This document shows positions 24,966 through 33,598 of a DNA stretch of 64,000 bases, in pieces (position 1 is the stretch's first letter; each line of letters begins with the position of its first letter). The notes under the pieces were generated by a model. That model was not told the origin of the DNA and did no database searches. It saw only the letters and a list, made by a program, of their open reading frames with translations. Position numbers and translations under genes: made by a program. The stretch is from Paenibacillus graminis. GTDB taxonomy: Bacteria > Bacillota > Bacilli > Paenibacillales > Paenibacillaceae. The stretch lies in assembly GCF_000758705.1 (NCBI RefSeq), contig NZ_CP009287.1, positions 3,658,001 to 3,722,000 on the forward strand, given 5' to 3'.

Positions 24966-25645
24966 CGCCGGATCACCTCGTCTTTGGCAATCCTCCCGTC
25001 TTCAATCGAAATGATCCTGTCGGCTTGCAAGGCGATTCGTTCGTCATGCGTAATCACGATCAGCGTCTGATGATAGGTTTTATTCAACATTTTTAATAGA
25101 TCGACGATCTCGCTGCTATTCTTGCTGTCCAGATTCCCGGTCGGTTCGTCTGCCAGGATGATTGCAGGATTGCCAATAAGGGCTCTGCCAATCGAAACCC
25201 GCTGCTGCTGTCCTCCGGATAACTGATTCGGCAGATGATTTAACCGGTGCTGCAAATGGAGTGTATGCACGAGGCTATTCAGCTGCTTTTGATCTACCTT
25301 TTGTTTATCCAGCAAGAGCGGCAGCGTCATATTCTCCTCCACCGTCAGGACGGGAATCAGATTGAAAAACTGATAGATCAGGCCGATTTGCCTGCGTCTG
25401 AAGATGGCCAGCTGCGTTTCGTTTAAGGCATACATGTCCGTATCCTCAACAAAAACTTTACCCCCAGACGGCCGGTCCACGCCGCCCAGCATATGGAGAA
25501 GCGTCGATTTCCCCGAACCGGACGGGCCGATAATCGCAATGAATTCGCCTTTTTGGACCGAAAAAGAAACCTCGTCAAGCGCCTTCACCGCCGATTCGCC
25601 TGTGCCGTATATTTTAGATAAATGTTCGATTCTTAAAATTTCCAT
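24962..25645 (-). CDS. ABC transporter ATP-binding protein (MacB/BceA class)
   Basis: 227 aa from ATG 25645 (AAGGAG at 8 nt; the ATG two codons earlier is too close). Walker A is IGPSGSGKSTLLHMLGGVDR, Q-loop YQFFNLIPVLT, signature LSGGQQQRVSIGRA, Walker B AIILADEPTGNLD, and H-loop VITHDERIA. This is the short ATPase that partners with FtsX-type permeases. It powers the permease encoded directly downstream (4-bp overlap) and is followed upstream by the VanZ gene (24-bp gap). Confidence 0.94.
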   Translation of the reverse strand: MEILRIEHLSKIYGTGESAVKALDEVSFSVQKGEFIAIIGPSGSGKSTLLHMLGGVDRPSGGKVFVEDTDMYALNETQLAIFRRRQIGLIYQFFNLIPVLTVEENMTLPLLLDKQKVDQKQLNSLVHTLHLQHRLNHLPNQLSGGQQQRVSIGRALIGNPAIILADEPTGNLDSKNSSEIVDLLKMLNKTYHQTLIVITHDERIALQADRIISIEDGRIAKDEVIRR

Positions 25646-25669
25646 GGTCATAACTCCTTGCCCTGATGC

Positions 25670-26608
25670 TCAGTTCCAGAAATATTTCATCTCTCTAAGT
25701 CCAACATCCCACATGGCTACATTTCCCTCAATGGTTATCGTAAGCTCATTTGCCTGTTGGAGAAAAATTTCAGACATATACGACTCATGGCGTAGATAAT
25801 CTGCAGCTGCGGACAGGAACTCATGTCCATCGATGGCAACGCTGATGCTGCCATGCAAATCCTTTTGATCGGGAATTCCATAATTCAAGGAGAAATACAT
25901 CTCCTCCTTATTGTCTAACGTATATTTGTACGTTTTCTTGTTTTTGCCTTCGGCGCTATACACATTATATTGGGGTTCTACGTCTTGGCCGCCAATTTTG
26001 AGACGGTATCGTTTGGTCCCCGCCGAAGGATTTCCGGTGCTGTCTTTCAATTCGTTGATCGCCACAAAGGGGCCTTTTTCTTTGGTGAGCGCTTTGTCAA
26101 CCAGCCCGAAGCTTCCCCAAATCCCGATCATAAGGACAACAATGGAAATGCCCGCAGCAGCAATATTTCTCCATACATTTTTTGTGCGAAAGCCAAATTT
26201 GTACGCCCCGAATCCGACTGCTGCGCCCATTGAGTTCTGAATAACGTCATTCATATCAAAGCTGCCGAGCAAAGTTAATGCCTGAAGGGTCTCCAGTACA
26301 AGTATGGAAAGGATAAACAATGTCATGAATCGAATAAAGCTGGTCCGGTATAACAATGGAATCAATATGCCAAAAGGGATAAAAGCTGCGATGTTCCCAA
26401 AACCCACAAGATCCATCACTGTAGGATGTAGAAGATCCGATAGGCCCGGCAGCCTAAAAAAATCATCCGGTAAAAAAATAAAGGTGTATTCGGTATTGAA
26501 CTCTACAGTACCTGCTCTGCCGAAAGCGAGAAACATAAAATAAAGAATAAAAAGGGTATAGAATAGGGTAATGGTAAAAATAATCTTCCGCTGTTGCTTC
26601 AAATGCAT
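25670..26608 (-). CDS. VanZ-family membrane protein with a C-terminal beta domain
   Basis: 312 aa from ATG 26608 (GGAGGT at good spacing). The N-terminal half is VanZ-like: helix (TLFYTLFILYFMFLAF), DLVGFGNIAAFIPFGILIPL, then LETLQALTLLGSFDMNDVIQ and NSMGAAVGF, with a further helix at ~155-175. Residues ~185-312 lie outside the membrane and are beta-rich (YRLKIGGQDVEPQYNVYS; ISVAIDGHEFL), resembling a carbohydrate-binding-like fold but not one I can name. VanZ proteins raise resistance to teicoplanin and similar lipoglycopeptides by an unknown mechanism. It sits between the kinase and the ABC genes. Confidence 0.82.
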   Translation of the reverse strand: MHLKQQRKIIFTITLFYTLFILYFMFLAFGRAGTVEFNTEYTFIFLPDDFFRLPGLSDLLHPTVMDLVGFGNIAAFIPFGILIPLLYRTSFIRFMTLFILSILVLETLQALTLLGSFDMNDVIQNSMGAAVGFGAYKFGFRTKNVWRNIAAAGISIVVLMIGIWGSFGLVDKALTKEKGPFVAINELKDSTGNPSAGTKRYRLKIGGQDVEPQYNVYSAEGKNKKTYKYTLDNKEEMYFSLNYGIPDQKDLHGSISVAIDGHEFLSAAADYLRHESYMSEIFLQQANELTITIEGNVAMWDVGLREMKYFWN

Positions 26609-26709
26609 TGTCATACCTCCATAGTTTAGCTGATGAATATCATTTTATCTGTCTAAAATGACTTTCAAGTGACGATGGAGGTGACAATTCAGTCACTTTC
26701 AGAGTGCCG

Positions 26710-27711
26710 CTAAATCACTTGCTTATAAAATTTAATCCGAAACTGTGTCCCCTTCCCGCTCTCGCTCGTCACATCGATCACTCCATTCTGGCTGGCAATG
26801 ATGCTGTGAGCCATCGCAAGTCCTATGCCGATGCTCCCTTCGCCGGCGTTTTTTCCTTTATAAAAACGTTTGAAAATATAAGGCAAATCCTCTTTCGGAA
26901 TGCCTTTTCCGTTGTCAGCAATGACGATTTCCGTAAATAACGTGTTTTCGGAAAAGGTGATGGTGATTGCTCCGCCTTCATGCGTGTGCTCCACGCCGTT
27001 TTTCAAAATATTGATGACCGCTTCGACAGTCCAATTGAAATCGCCGGCAAAAGCGACGTCGTCATCGCCCGCGATGGAAACCGTTTGTTCCTTAATATCC
27101 ATCGGAATCATAACCGGCTCTAAAGCCTTCTGGATAAGGTTTTTCACGGGGATTCGGTCTTTTTTGAACTGGATAGTCTTCGCGTCCATTTTCGATAATT
27201 TTAATAAGGAAGAAACAAGCCAATCAATGCGTTCAAGCTGAATGCGGATATGATGGGTGAACTCCGTTCTTTTGGCAGGAGGCAGGTCAGGGGAGCTTAA
27301 CAAATCCGCCATAACCTTCATGGAGGTGAGCGGCGTTTTGAGCTGATGCGATATATCGGATATGGCATCTGTCAGTTGAAGTTTGTCCCGGTGCAATAAC
27401 GACCTGTGCTCCGATAACATGAGCGTCACTTTGTAAATATCATTTTTTAGAATGCTAAGCTCGCCTTCTTGATTATCACGGACGTCAAGGGAATCATTGC
27501 CGTTGCTAATTTCCCGCAGATAGACGGACAGCTTCTCTAGCTCGCGGTATCTCCATCTCATGAATAATAAACTGCTGCCAATAAGCAGAATGGATAGAAT
27601 GGATACGAACACCGCCGAGATAGACGAAATGAAAGCAGCCGCAACGATCGCCGTTAAGCTAATCGAGCCCATGATGAGCAATAAAATCTGAATTTCCCGG
27701 TTACGCAGCAT
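26710..27711 (-). CDS. Sensor histidine kinase, short sensor type
   Basis: 333 aa. Two adjacent membrane helices (~8-28 and ~32-50) leave almost no extracellular part, the intramembrane-sensing layout of BceS-like kinases that read transporter activity. Phosphoacceptor H122 in ISDISHQLKTPLTSMK. HATPase boxes: VINILKNGVEHTHEG, DNGKGIPKEDLPYIFKRFYK, GSIGIGLAMAHSI. The start codon directly follows the stop of the response-regulator gene. It probably controls the VanZ and ABC genes downstream, from which it is separated by about 100 bp. Confidence 0.92.
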   Translation of the reverse strand: MLRNREIQILLLIMGSISLTAIVAAAFISSISAVFVSILSILLIGSSLLFMRWRYRELEKLSVYLREISNGNDSLDVRDNQEGELSILKNDIYKVTLMLSEHRSLLHRDKLQLTDAISDISHQLKTPLTSMKVMADLLSSPDLPPAKRTEFTHHIRIQLERIDWLVSSLLKLSKMDAKTIQFKKDRIPVKNLIQKALEPVMIPMDIKEQTVSIAGDDDVAFAGDFNWTVEAVINILKNGVEHTHEGGAITITFSENTLFTEIVIADNGKGIPKEDLPYIFKRFYKGKNAGEGSIGIGLAMAHSIIASQNGVIDVTSESGKGTQFRIKFYKQVI

Positions 27712-28395
27712 CTAATCACCGGCCTTATAGCCTAAACCGCGTATCGTTTTGATCAAAACCGGATGCCCTGGATCATCCTCCAGCTTTTCTCTGAGCCTTT
27801 TGATATAAACCGTTAACGTATTGTCGTTCACGAAGTCTCCGGCCACGTCCCAGATTTGCTCCAGAAGCTGATTCCTTGTGAGAACCTGTCCAATGTGGCT
27901 GCCAAAGATCAGCAATAAGCGATACTCTAATGCGGTCAACGAAATTTCAGCGCCGTTTTTATGCACTTTGCCTTCCAGCGTATTGATTCGGACATTGCCG
28001 ATGTCTATGATCGCTATGGTGTAAGACGGCTTCTGGTATCTCCGCAAGACTGTCTTGATCCGGGAGAGCAGCTCACGAACCCGAAAAGGCTTTGTAATAT
28101 AATCGTCGGCTCCCATGTCAAGCCCCATCACGACATTGACCTCATCGTCAATCACCGTTAAGAAGATGACCGGAATGTCCCGCCGCTCTTTCACCATCTT
28201 ACACAATTCATAGCCGCTTCCGTCCGGAAGCTGTAAGTCGAACAAGCATAAAGCAAACTGATCGATGTCTTCGGTGAGCACCTTTTTGGCTGAGGCGACA
28301 TCATGGCAGAGAACGGTTGGAAAACCGTCTTGCTGCAGCGAATATTCCAGGCCCGATGCGATCGTCTTATCATCTTCGACTAATAAAATTTTCAT
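27712..28395 (-). CDS. OmpR-family response regulator of the VanZ/ABC module
   Basis: 227 aa. Acidic pocket VEDD at 6-9, phosphoacceptor D53 (LFDLQLPDGSGYEL), conserved Lys in DYITKPFRVRELL. The winged-helix domain has RNQLLEQIWDVAGDFVNDNT and IKTIRGLGYKAGD. The sequence type is that of BceR/GraR regulators, which fit the short-sensor kinase encoded immediately downstream (no intervening base). RBS is moderate (AAGGATGATC). First gene of a five-gene minus-strand unit ending at 22380. Confidence 0.92.
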   Translation of the reverse strand: MKILLVEDDKTIASGLEYSLQQDGFPTVLCHDVASAKKVLTEDIDQFALCLFDLQLPDGSGYELCKMVKERRDIPVIFLTVIDDEVNVVMGLDMGADDYITKPFRVRELLSRIKTVLRRYQKPSYTIAIIDIGNVRINTLEGKVHKNGAEISLTALEYRLLLIFGSHIGQVLTRNQLLEQIWDVAGDFVNDNTLTVYIKRLREKLEDDPGHPVLIKTIRGLGYKAGD

Positions 28396-28578
28396 ATGCA
28401 GATCATCCTTACGCTTGGATTAAATAACAGAGGAGAACGCCAGAAGCGGAACAGAACTTCGAAAGTCTTATTATACGCTGCTATCCAATATAAGTATAAT
28501 ATTTCGCAGCTAATAATTCATATCAATTACTGAAAACCATAAATAGTCCCATTTGCACTTTCAGCCTTTTTTCATAAC

Positions 28579-28612
28579 AAAAAACCGTTAACCCGGTACT
28601 TAGATTAACGGT
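28579..28612 (-). terminator. Intrinsic terminator of the GH2 gene
   Basis: Minus-strand ACCGTTAA / TTAACGGT stem with a 13-nt loop, then TTTTTT. Confidence 0.85.
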
Positions 28613-28679
28613 CTAAACTTCAATTTCGTATTATAGATGTTTTTGTGTATCATAATATTCAATTGTTCATTAGTGTTGG

Positions 28680-30449
28680 CTATCCCAAATTAACCGCCCG
28701 GATCTTCTCCAGCGCTACTTTCGGTTTTCGGTCTTCGGTAAGCAGGCCGTTAACCTCATGCTGCACGTCCGTAATCTGCGTATAACAGTAGCCGGAAATA
28801 AACGGAATGGCTTTAATCGCTCCGGTTATGCTGCTGAATCGCTCCAGGAAAGCTTCCTCGTTATCCACCTGATTGCCGTAACCCCAGCCATGCTCGCTCC
28901 GGAAAGCAATCCCCCCGAACTCGCTGATGATTATCGGTTGGCCTTTATAACTGTAGCCGTGGGCGAACGCAAATTTCCACTCGTTGTACGTGCCGCTGCT
29001 CCCCGTAACCGAGTCTTTATCCTTGTATCTTTCGTACAAATCTTCGCCCCGCTCCACATAATCATGAAGAGTCAAAATATCAGAAACAGTGTGCTCCCAT
29101 CCATCATTGGTGATGACTGGACGATTAGGATCGATGGATTTGGTCAAATGATAAATGCTTTCTGTAAAATTTTGCTGCGTGACGTCATGGATAATATTCT
29201 GAATGCCCCAGGATTCGTTAAAGGGCACCCAGGTAATAATGCAGGGGTGATTGTACTGCTGCCGCACAACCTCCAGCCACTCTTTGGTAAAACGTTCAAC
29301 GGCCTCATCGTTATATTCATAAGCGGCCGCCATTTCGGACCAGACCAGCATACCTTTGACATCGCACCAGTACAGGAAGCGGGCGTCTTCGATTTTCATA
29401 TGCTTGCGCAAACCGTTGTAGCCCATCTCGGCAATCGCCTCGATATCTTGAATCAGCGCTTCTTCGGACGGAGGCGTCAGATGACTTTCGGTCCAGTAGC
29501 CCTGATCCAGGATCAGTCTTTGGTATAGGGGAATATTGTTCAACAGGATTTGGCCGTCTCTAACCGAGATTTTGCGCATGCCGAAATAGGAGCCCACCCG
29601 GTCAATCTCCCGTTCTCCTTCATACAGCACAAACTCCACGTCGAACAGATTGGGGTTGCCCGGCGACCAGAGGTTTTGCAGCCAAGGTCCGTTGATGCCG
29701 CTCATCATGCCGGTTTCCACCGTCAGCCAGGCCCTGTCCGCCGAAAGGCTCAGCTTTCTTACCATTTCCCCCTTAAACGTAATTTCCGTCTCCAGCCGGA
29801 GATCCTTTTTGTTTGTTGTCCCGTTAAACCGGAAATCAAACCGGATCATTTGGCGGTCGATGTCAGGCGTCATTTTCACCATATCCAGGCGGGTTTCATG
29901 GACATGTTCGAGCCAGACGCTTTTCCAAATGCCTGTCGTCTGCACATAAAATGAATCATGATTCCGGCCGGCCCAGCGCTGCTTGCCCCGGGGCTGCAGA
30001 CAGCTGTCGCTGTCTTCCACCTTCAGCACAATCTCATTTTCGGCGCCTTGCCTGAGCAGGCTGGTAATATCAAAGGAAAAACGGGAGTATGCCCCTTCAT
30101 GTTCCCCCGCAAAACTGCCGTTCACCCAGCAGGCAGCTTTATAATCCACACCTTCAAAATGCAGGATCGTTTGTTTCCCTTCCGCCTCGGGGGTAAGTGT
30201 CACTTTTCTGCGGTACCAGATCTGCGGATGGAACTTCTCGTCACCAATCCCGCTCGCCCCAGTTTCATAGGTAAACGGAACGTTTATTTTTTGCGCAGCC
30301 GGAAAGTCGTCCATATAGCGTTCGGCAACTCCGGCTTTTACATCATCGAAGCTGAAATCCCACTCCCCGTTCAGATCCAGCCACTGGCTCCGTACAAATT
30401 GGGGTCTCGGATAGTTTTTCATATAAAATTTCGTAGCTGCTTCGGTCAC
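28680..30449 (-). CDS. GH2-family glycosidase (beta-galactosidase/beta-glucuronidase-like)
   Basis: 589 aa if it starts at GTG 30449 (AGAGGA ~11 nt ahead); an ATG at 30422 is possible but has no ribosome site. It runs in the family order: sugar-binding jelly roll (YPRPQFVRSQWLDLNGEWDF; HFEGVDYKAACWVNG; DSCLQPRGKQRW), an immunoglobulin-like middle, then the TIM barrel with acid/base Glu in WVPFNESWG and nucleophile Glu in IIISEFGGIAF. No signal peptide, so it acts on imported sugars. Divergent from an AraC regulator at 30586. Homologous gene pieces at 7669 and 14872 show that at least one more GH2 copy existed nearby. Confidence 0.88.
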   Translation of the reverse strand: MTEAATKFYMKNYPRPQFVRSQWLDLNGEWDFSFDDVKAGVAERYMDDFPAAQKINVPFTYETGASGIGDEKFHPQIWYRRKVTLTPEAEGKQTILHFEGVDYKAACWVNGSFAGEHEGAYSRFSFDITSLLRQGAENEIVLKVEDSDSCLQPRGKQRWAGRNHDSFYVQTTGIWKSVWLEHVHETRLDMVKMTPDIDRQMIRFDFRFNGTTNKKDLRLETEITFKGEMVRKLSLSADRAWLTVETGMMSGINGPWLQNLWSPGNPNLFDVEFVLYEGEREIDRVGSYFGMRKISVRDGQILLNNIPLYQRLILDQGYWTESHLTPPSEEALIQDIEAIAEMGYNGLRKHMKIEDARFLYWCDVKGMLVWSEMAAAYEYNDEAVERFTKEWLEVVRQQYNHPCIITWVPFNESWGIQNIIHDVTQQNFTESIYHLTKSIDPNRPVITNDGWEHTVSDILTLHDYVERGEDLYERYKDKDSVTGSSGTYNEWKFAFAHGYSYKGQPIIISEFGGIAFRSEHGWGYGNQVDNEEAFLERFSSITGAIKAIPFISGYCYTQITDVQHEVNGLLTEDRKPKVALEKIRAVNLG

Positions 30450-30585
30450 GTAGCACCAAATCCTCTCTCTGATCACTGAAGTATTCTCTGTATTTCTTAT
30501 CACAGATTACTATCTTGTTCAGAGAAAGAAAATGATTTATCCTATCTAATGACTGATCTATTATCCTTTTAAGGAGCGGAAATCA

Positions 30586-31377
30586 ATGATATATCTAAAG
30601 CGCTGCGGATATAATGTAATTCACCCTGGGGGCTTTACCGTCGACCGCCCGGACGGCTCCGGGGATTACGTCTTTTTATTCTTCCGGAGCAAAATGGAGC
30701 TTAAGATTCATTCGCAGGCTGTATTTGTTGAACCTAATACCTTTATTATATTTAACAAAAACACCCCATATTTCTACCGTGATGCTGAACAACCTTTGGT
30801 CCATGACTGGTTTCATTTTGAAATGGAGGCTGCGAATGCATTTTTCGATCGGCTGAATCTCCCTCTGGATACCTTAATAACAGCTTACGACCCCTTCTAT
30901 ATATCCAGAAAAGTGAATGATATTCATTGGGAGAATCTGCAGAACGGAACCTTCTGTAAGGAAATCATCGATAATACCATTCGTTGCCTGTTCATGAAGC
31001 TTAGCGACATTCGAAATCATGTGGAGCCGCACAATCAGATTAGTAAATACTATGCCCCGTTCTTGAACCTGAGAAATGAAGTGTTCAGTTCTCCTTCTAC
31101 TTGGTATACTGTCGAATTCTTGGCGGATAAGATGAATATGAGCCGGTCTTATTTTCAGCATATATACAAACAAATCTTTGGCATACCGGTAGTTAACGAC
31201 ATCATCCTTAACAGACTAAGTTATGCCTCTTATCTACTAAAGAACACATCGTATGCGATCAGCCATATTTCCGGTATTTGCGGTTATGAGAACGATGTAC
31301 ACTTTATGCGGCAATACAAAAAGTTCGCCGGGCTAACTCCAAGTGAATATAGAGGAAGGTCTGAGGTTGGTCGTTAA
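30586..31377 (+). CDS. AraC-family transcriptional regulator
   Basis: 263 aa behind AAGGAGCGG. The N-terminal ~150 residues form a cupin-like sensor (VDRPDGSGDYVFLFFRSKME; EPNTFIIFNKNTPYFYRDAE). The C-terminal helix-turn-helix pair is complete (EFLADKMNMSRSYFQHIYKQ; AISHISGICGYENDVHFMRQ; then AGLTPSEYRG). It is encoded divergently from the GH2 gene with 136 bp between them, the standard arrangement for an AraC activator responding to the sugar released by its target enzyme. Confidence 0.9.
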   Translation: MIYLKRCGYNVIHPGGFTVDRPDGSGDYVFLFFRSKMELKIHSQAVFVEPNTFIIFNKNTPYFYRDAEQPLVHDWFHFEMEAANAFFDRLNLPLDTLITAYDPFYISRKVNDIHWENLQNGTFCKEIIDNTIRCLFMKLSDIRNHVEPHNQISKYYAPFLNLRNEVFSSPSTWYTVEFLADKMNMSRSYFQHIYKQIFGIPVVNDIILNRLSYASYLLKNTSYAISHISGICGYENDVHFMRQYKKFAGLTPSEYRGRSEVGR

Positions 31378-31431
31378 TTCTATCCGCTCGATGTCTTGGA
31401 GCTGCAAAAAGCGAGACGGCCTTAACCCGAT

Positions 31432-32850
31432 TTATCTTTTTATTCTCGGCAGAGCTGCCGCCGTAATGAGCGCCAGTGCAGAGAAGGCAATCGACCAGAT
31501 AAATGCATGATCGAACGCAACAGCTACAGACGCCGGGTCATGTGACATGACCGAATTATACTCGTTCTGCAAAATAATGGCAATTACCGCTGCGCCAAAG
31601 GCGCCGCCGATTTGCTGCATAATCCGAGTGGTGCTGCTGGCATGCGGGATTTGTTGTGAAGACAGGCCGATATAGGCGGAAGCCATGACCGGCAGAAACA
31701 CAGCCCCTAGTCCTGCCCCCCGCACGATCAATGCTGCGCTCAAAAAATAATAGCTCGTATCTGCGCCAAGCTGTGTAAATGGCCATGTTCCAAGCAAGGT
31801 AAGCATGGTTCCGGCAAGAACGACGGGCCTCGAACCGATCCGGTCCGTCAGTTTGCCGGCAAGCGATCTTGTCAGCAGCATCCCGATCCCTTGCGGCACG
31901 AGCAGCAGACCGGAGATAAGCACGGATTCGCCGCGGACCTGCTGGAAGTATAACGGCAGCAGAAGCATTGCCCCGTAGGTGGTCAGGCCGGATAAAAAGA
32001 GCAGAATCGATGATACGGCTAAAGAACGCACCCGGAACAGCCTAACATCAAGCAAAGCTTCATTTTCTTTACGAATTGCATAAACGACAAACACAGCCAA
32101 AAGCGCTAAACCCGCTAGAACGGGAACGAGAACAGCCGCATGGCCGAAACCGCGGGTGGAGCTTACTTCTCCAAGACCGTAAATAATGAGAACGATGGCC
32201 GGGGACAGCAGCATCAGTCCCAGCAGGTCCAGCCGCAGCGTTCGGGTTCCGCGCTTTTCATTAGGCAGCCCCTTCCACGCCATAATGATGGCAACGATGC
32301 AGATCGGAATATTCACCAGGAAAATCCATTTCCAGTTCAGATGATTAATGATGAGGCCACCCAGTACCGGCCCCAAAATCGGTCCAAGCAGCGCCGGCAA
32401 CCCGACCGTAGCCATCATTTTGCCCATATTTTGCCCTCTGAAGGCGCGTACTCCCAAGGTCTGCATAATCGGCATCAGCAATCCCCCGCCTATTCCCTGT
32501 ATCGTACGGAAAAAAATCAGGCTTTCCACGTTCCACGCCAAGCTGCATAGAACAGAACCAAACAAGAACATGCCAAGTGAAAATAGCCACATAGGCTTGC
32601 CCCCAAATCGCTCCACCGCCCAGCCGGTTATGGGAATGACCATGCCAAGCGCAAGCAGATAACTGGTCATAACCCATTGAATGGTCGACACTGAGGTACT
32701 AAATTCCCGAACCAGCGTATCAATAGCAACATTGGTTATCGTCGTGTCGAACAGCGGGGCCAGCATCCCGATCATTAGAATCAACATCATTTTTTTCGCG
32801 GCCGCTTGCTGTTCAGCCGGTTCAAGCGTTTCAGTGCTTTGTTTCTGCAA
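31432..32850 (-). CDS. DHA2-family (EmrB/QacA) multidrug MFS transporter
   Basis: 472 aa from the TTG at 32850 (GGGAGG at 8 nt); an in-frame ATG at 32877 lies inside the operator region. It has 14 predicted helices. DHA2 landmarks: MLAPLFDTTITNVAIDTL (motif D1), RTIQGIGGGLLMPIMQTLGV, GPILGPVLGGLII (motif C of exporters), AGKLTDRIGSRPVVLAG (motif A). A proton-driven drug exporter of the cytoplasmic membrane. Transcribed divergently from a TetR repressor with a perfect palindrome in between, so expression is probably drug-inducible. Confidence 0.92.
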   Translation of the reverse strand: MQKQSTETLEPAEQQAAAKKMMLILMIGMLAPLFDTTITNVAIDTLVREFSTSVSTIQWVMTSYLLALGMVIPITGWAVERFGGKPMWLFSLGMFLFGSVLCSLAWNVESLIFFRTIQGIGGGLLMPIMQTLGVRAFRGQNMGKMMATVGLPALLGPILGPVLGGLIINHLNWKWIFLVNIPICIVAIIMAWKGLPNEKRGTRTLRLDLLGLMLLSPAIVLIIYGLGEVSSTRGFGHAAVLVPVLAGLALLAVFVVYAIRKENEALLDVRLFRVRSLAVSSILLFLSGLTTYGAMLLLPLYFQQVRGESVLISGLLLVPQGIGMLLTRSLAGKLTDRIGSRPVVLAGTMLTLLGTWPFTQLGADTSYYFLSAALIVRGAGLGAVFLPVMASAYIGLSSQQIPHASSTTRIMQQIGGAFGAAVIAIILQNEYNSVMSHDPASVAVAFDHAFIWSIAFSALALITAAALPRIKR

Positions 32851-32877
32851 GTTGAAAACCTCCCATTGGTTGTACAT

Positions 32878-32900
32878 ATAAGAAACTATTAGTTTCTTAT
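32878..32900. promoter_or_regulatory. TetR operator: perfect 10-bp inverted repeat
   Basis: Arms ATAAGAAACT and AGTTTCTTAT around a 3-nt spacer, between the divergent MFS and TetR genes. It lies just downstream of the likely MFS promoter and overlaps the -35 region of the TetR gene, so one bound repressor could shut off both. Confidence 0.8.
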
Positions 32901-32908
32901 TTGCGTTT

Positions 32909-32937
32909 ATGATATACTATCGCTAAATGAAACGCAA
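32909..32937 (-). promoter_or_regulatory. Probable sigma-A promoter of the MFS gene
   Basis: Minus strand TTGCGT (32932-32937), 17-bp spacer, TATCAT (32909-32914). The transcript would begin just before the TetR operator. Confidence 0.5.
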
Positions 32938-32965
32938 CGATTTTTTTAAGGAGTATGAGAAGAAT

Positions 32966-33559
32966 ATGTCCCATTCACAAGATCAAGATAAATTGAAAAC
33001 CAGACGCAGAGGCAAAGAACTGGAAGCGGCTATACTACAGGCGGTACGGGAAGAGTTGAATGAACGAGGATATTCTAATCTTACGATGGATGGAGTGGCG
33101 GAACGGTCGGGAACAAGCAAAGCCGTACTTTACCGGCGATGGGCCAACCGTGCTGAGATTGTACTCGCTGCAATCCGGGAACGCGTGCCCCTGCCGCTGG
33201 AGGAGGTTCCCGATTACGGGAATCTGCGGGATGATGTTTGCGGCGTGCTTAGATCGATGAATCAGAACAATATCGAAGTGATGATGACGGCTTTCTATGG
33301 ACTCGTAACGGATATCGGGGCCATGCCGCTTGCATCCCTAATATTCCCCGAAGGACGTAATAACAGGACAATGACAATAGTGCTACAACGAGCCGTAGAC
33401 CGGGGTGAGGTGCCGGCCGAAGCCGTTACGCCCAGGATGCTTACTCTGCCTGCGGATTTGGCCCGCCATGAGTTAATCCTTTATAATAGACCCATGTCTG
33501 AGCAGACGATTGCTGAGATTGTGGACGAAGTGTACTTGCCGCTTGTGTTAAAGCGGTGA
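32966..33559 (+). CDS. TetR-family repressor of the MFS pump
   Basis: 197 aa from ATG 32966, with AAGGAG 12 nt ahead; an in-frame ATG at 32927 would add 13 residues but has no ribosome site. The TetR DNA-binding domain is clear: EAAILQAVREELNERGYSNL, then MDGVAERSGTSKAVLYRRWA. The C-terminal ligand domain resembles TetR_C_11 proteins (SLIFPEGRNNRTMTIVLQRA; VEDVYLPLVLKR-like end). Divergent from the DHA2 pump; the operator at 32878 is its likely site. The aminoglycoside-resistance gene follows 39 bp downstream with no visible promoter of its own and could be co-transcribed. Confidence 0.9.
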   Translation: MSHSQDQDKLKTRRRGKELEAAILQAVREELNERGYSNLTMDGVAERSGTSKAVLYRRWANRAEIVLAAIRERVPLPLEEVPDYGNLRDDVCGVLRSMNQNNIEVMMTAFYGLVTDIGAMPLASLIFPEGRNNRTMTIVLQRAVDRGEVPAEAVTPRMLTLPADLARHELILYNRPMSEQTIAEIVDEVYLPLVLKR

Positions 33560-33598
33560 TTTCCATTTCCGATCCTCTATAAAAAAGGAGGAATGTAT

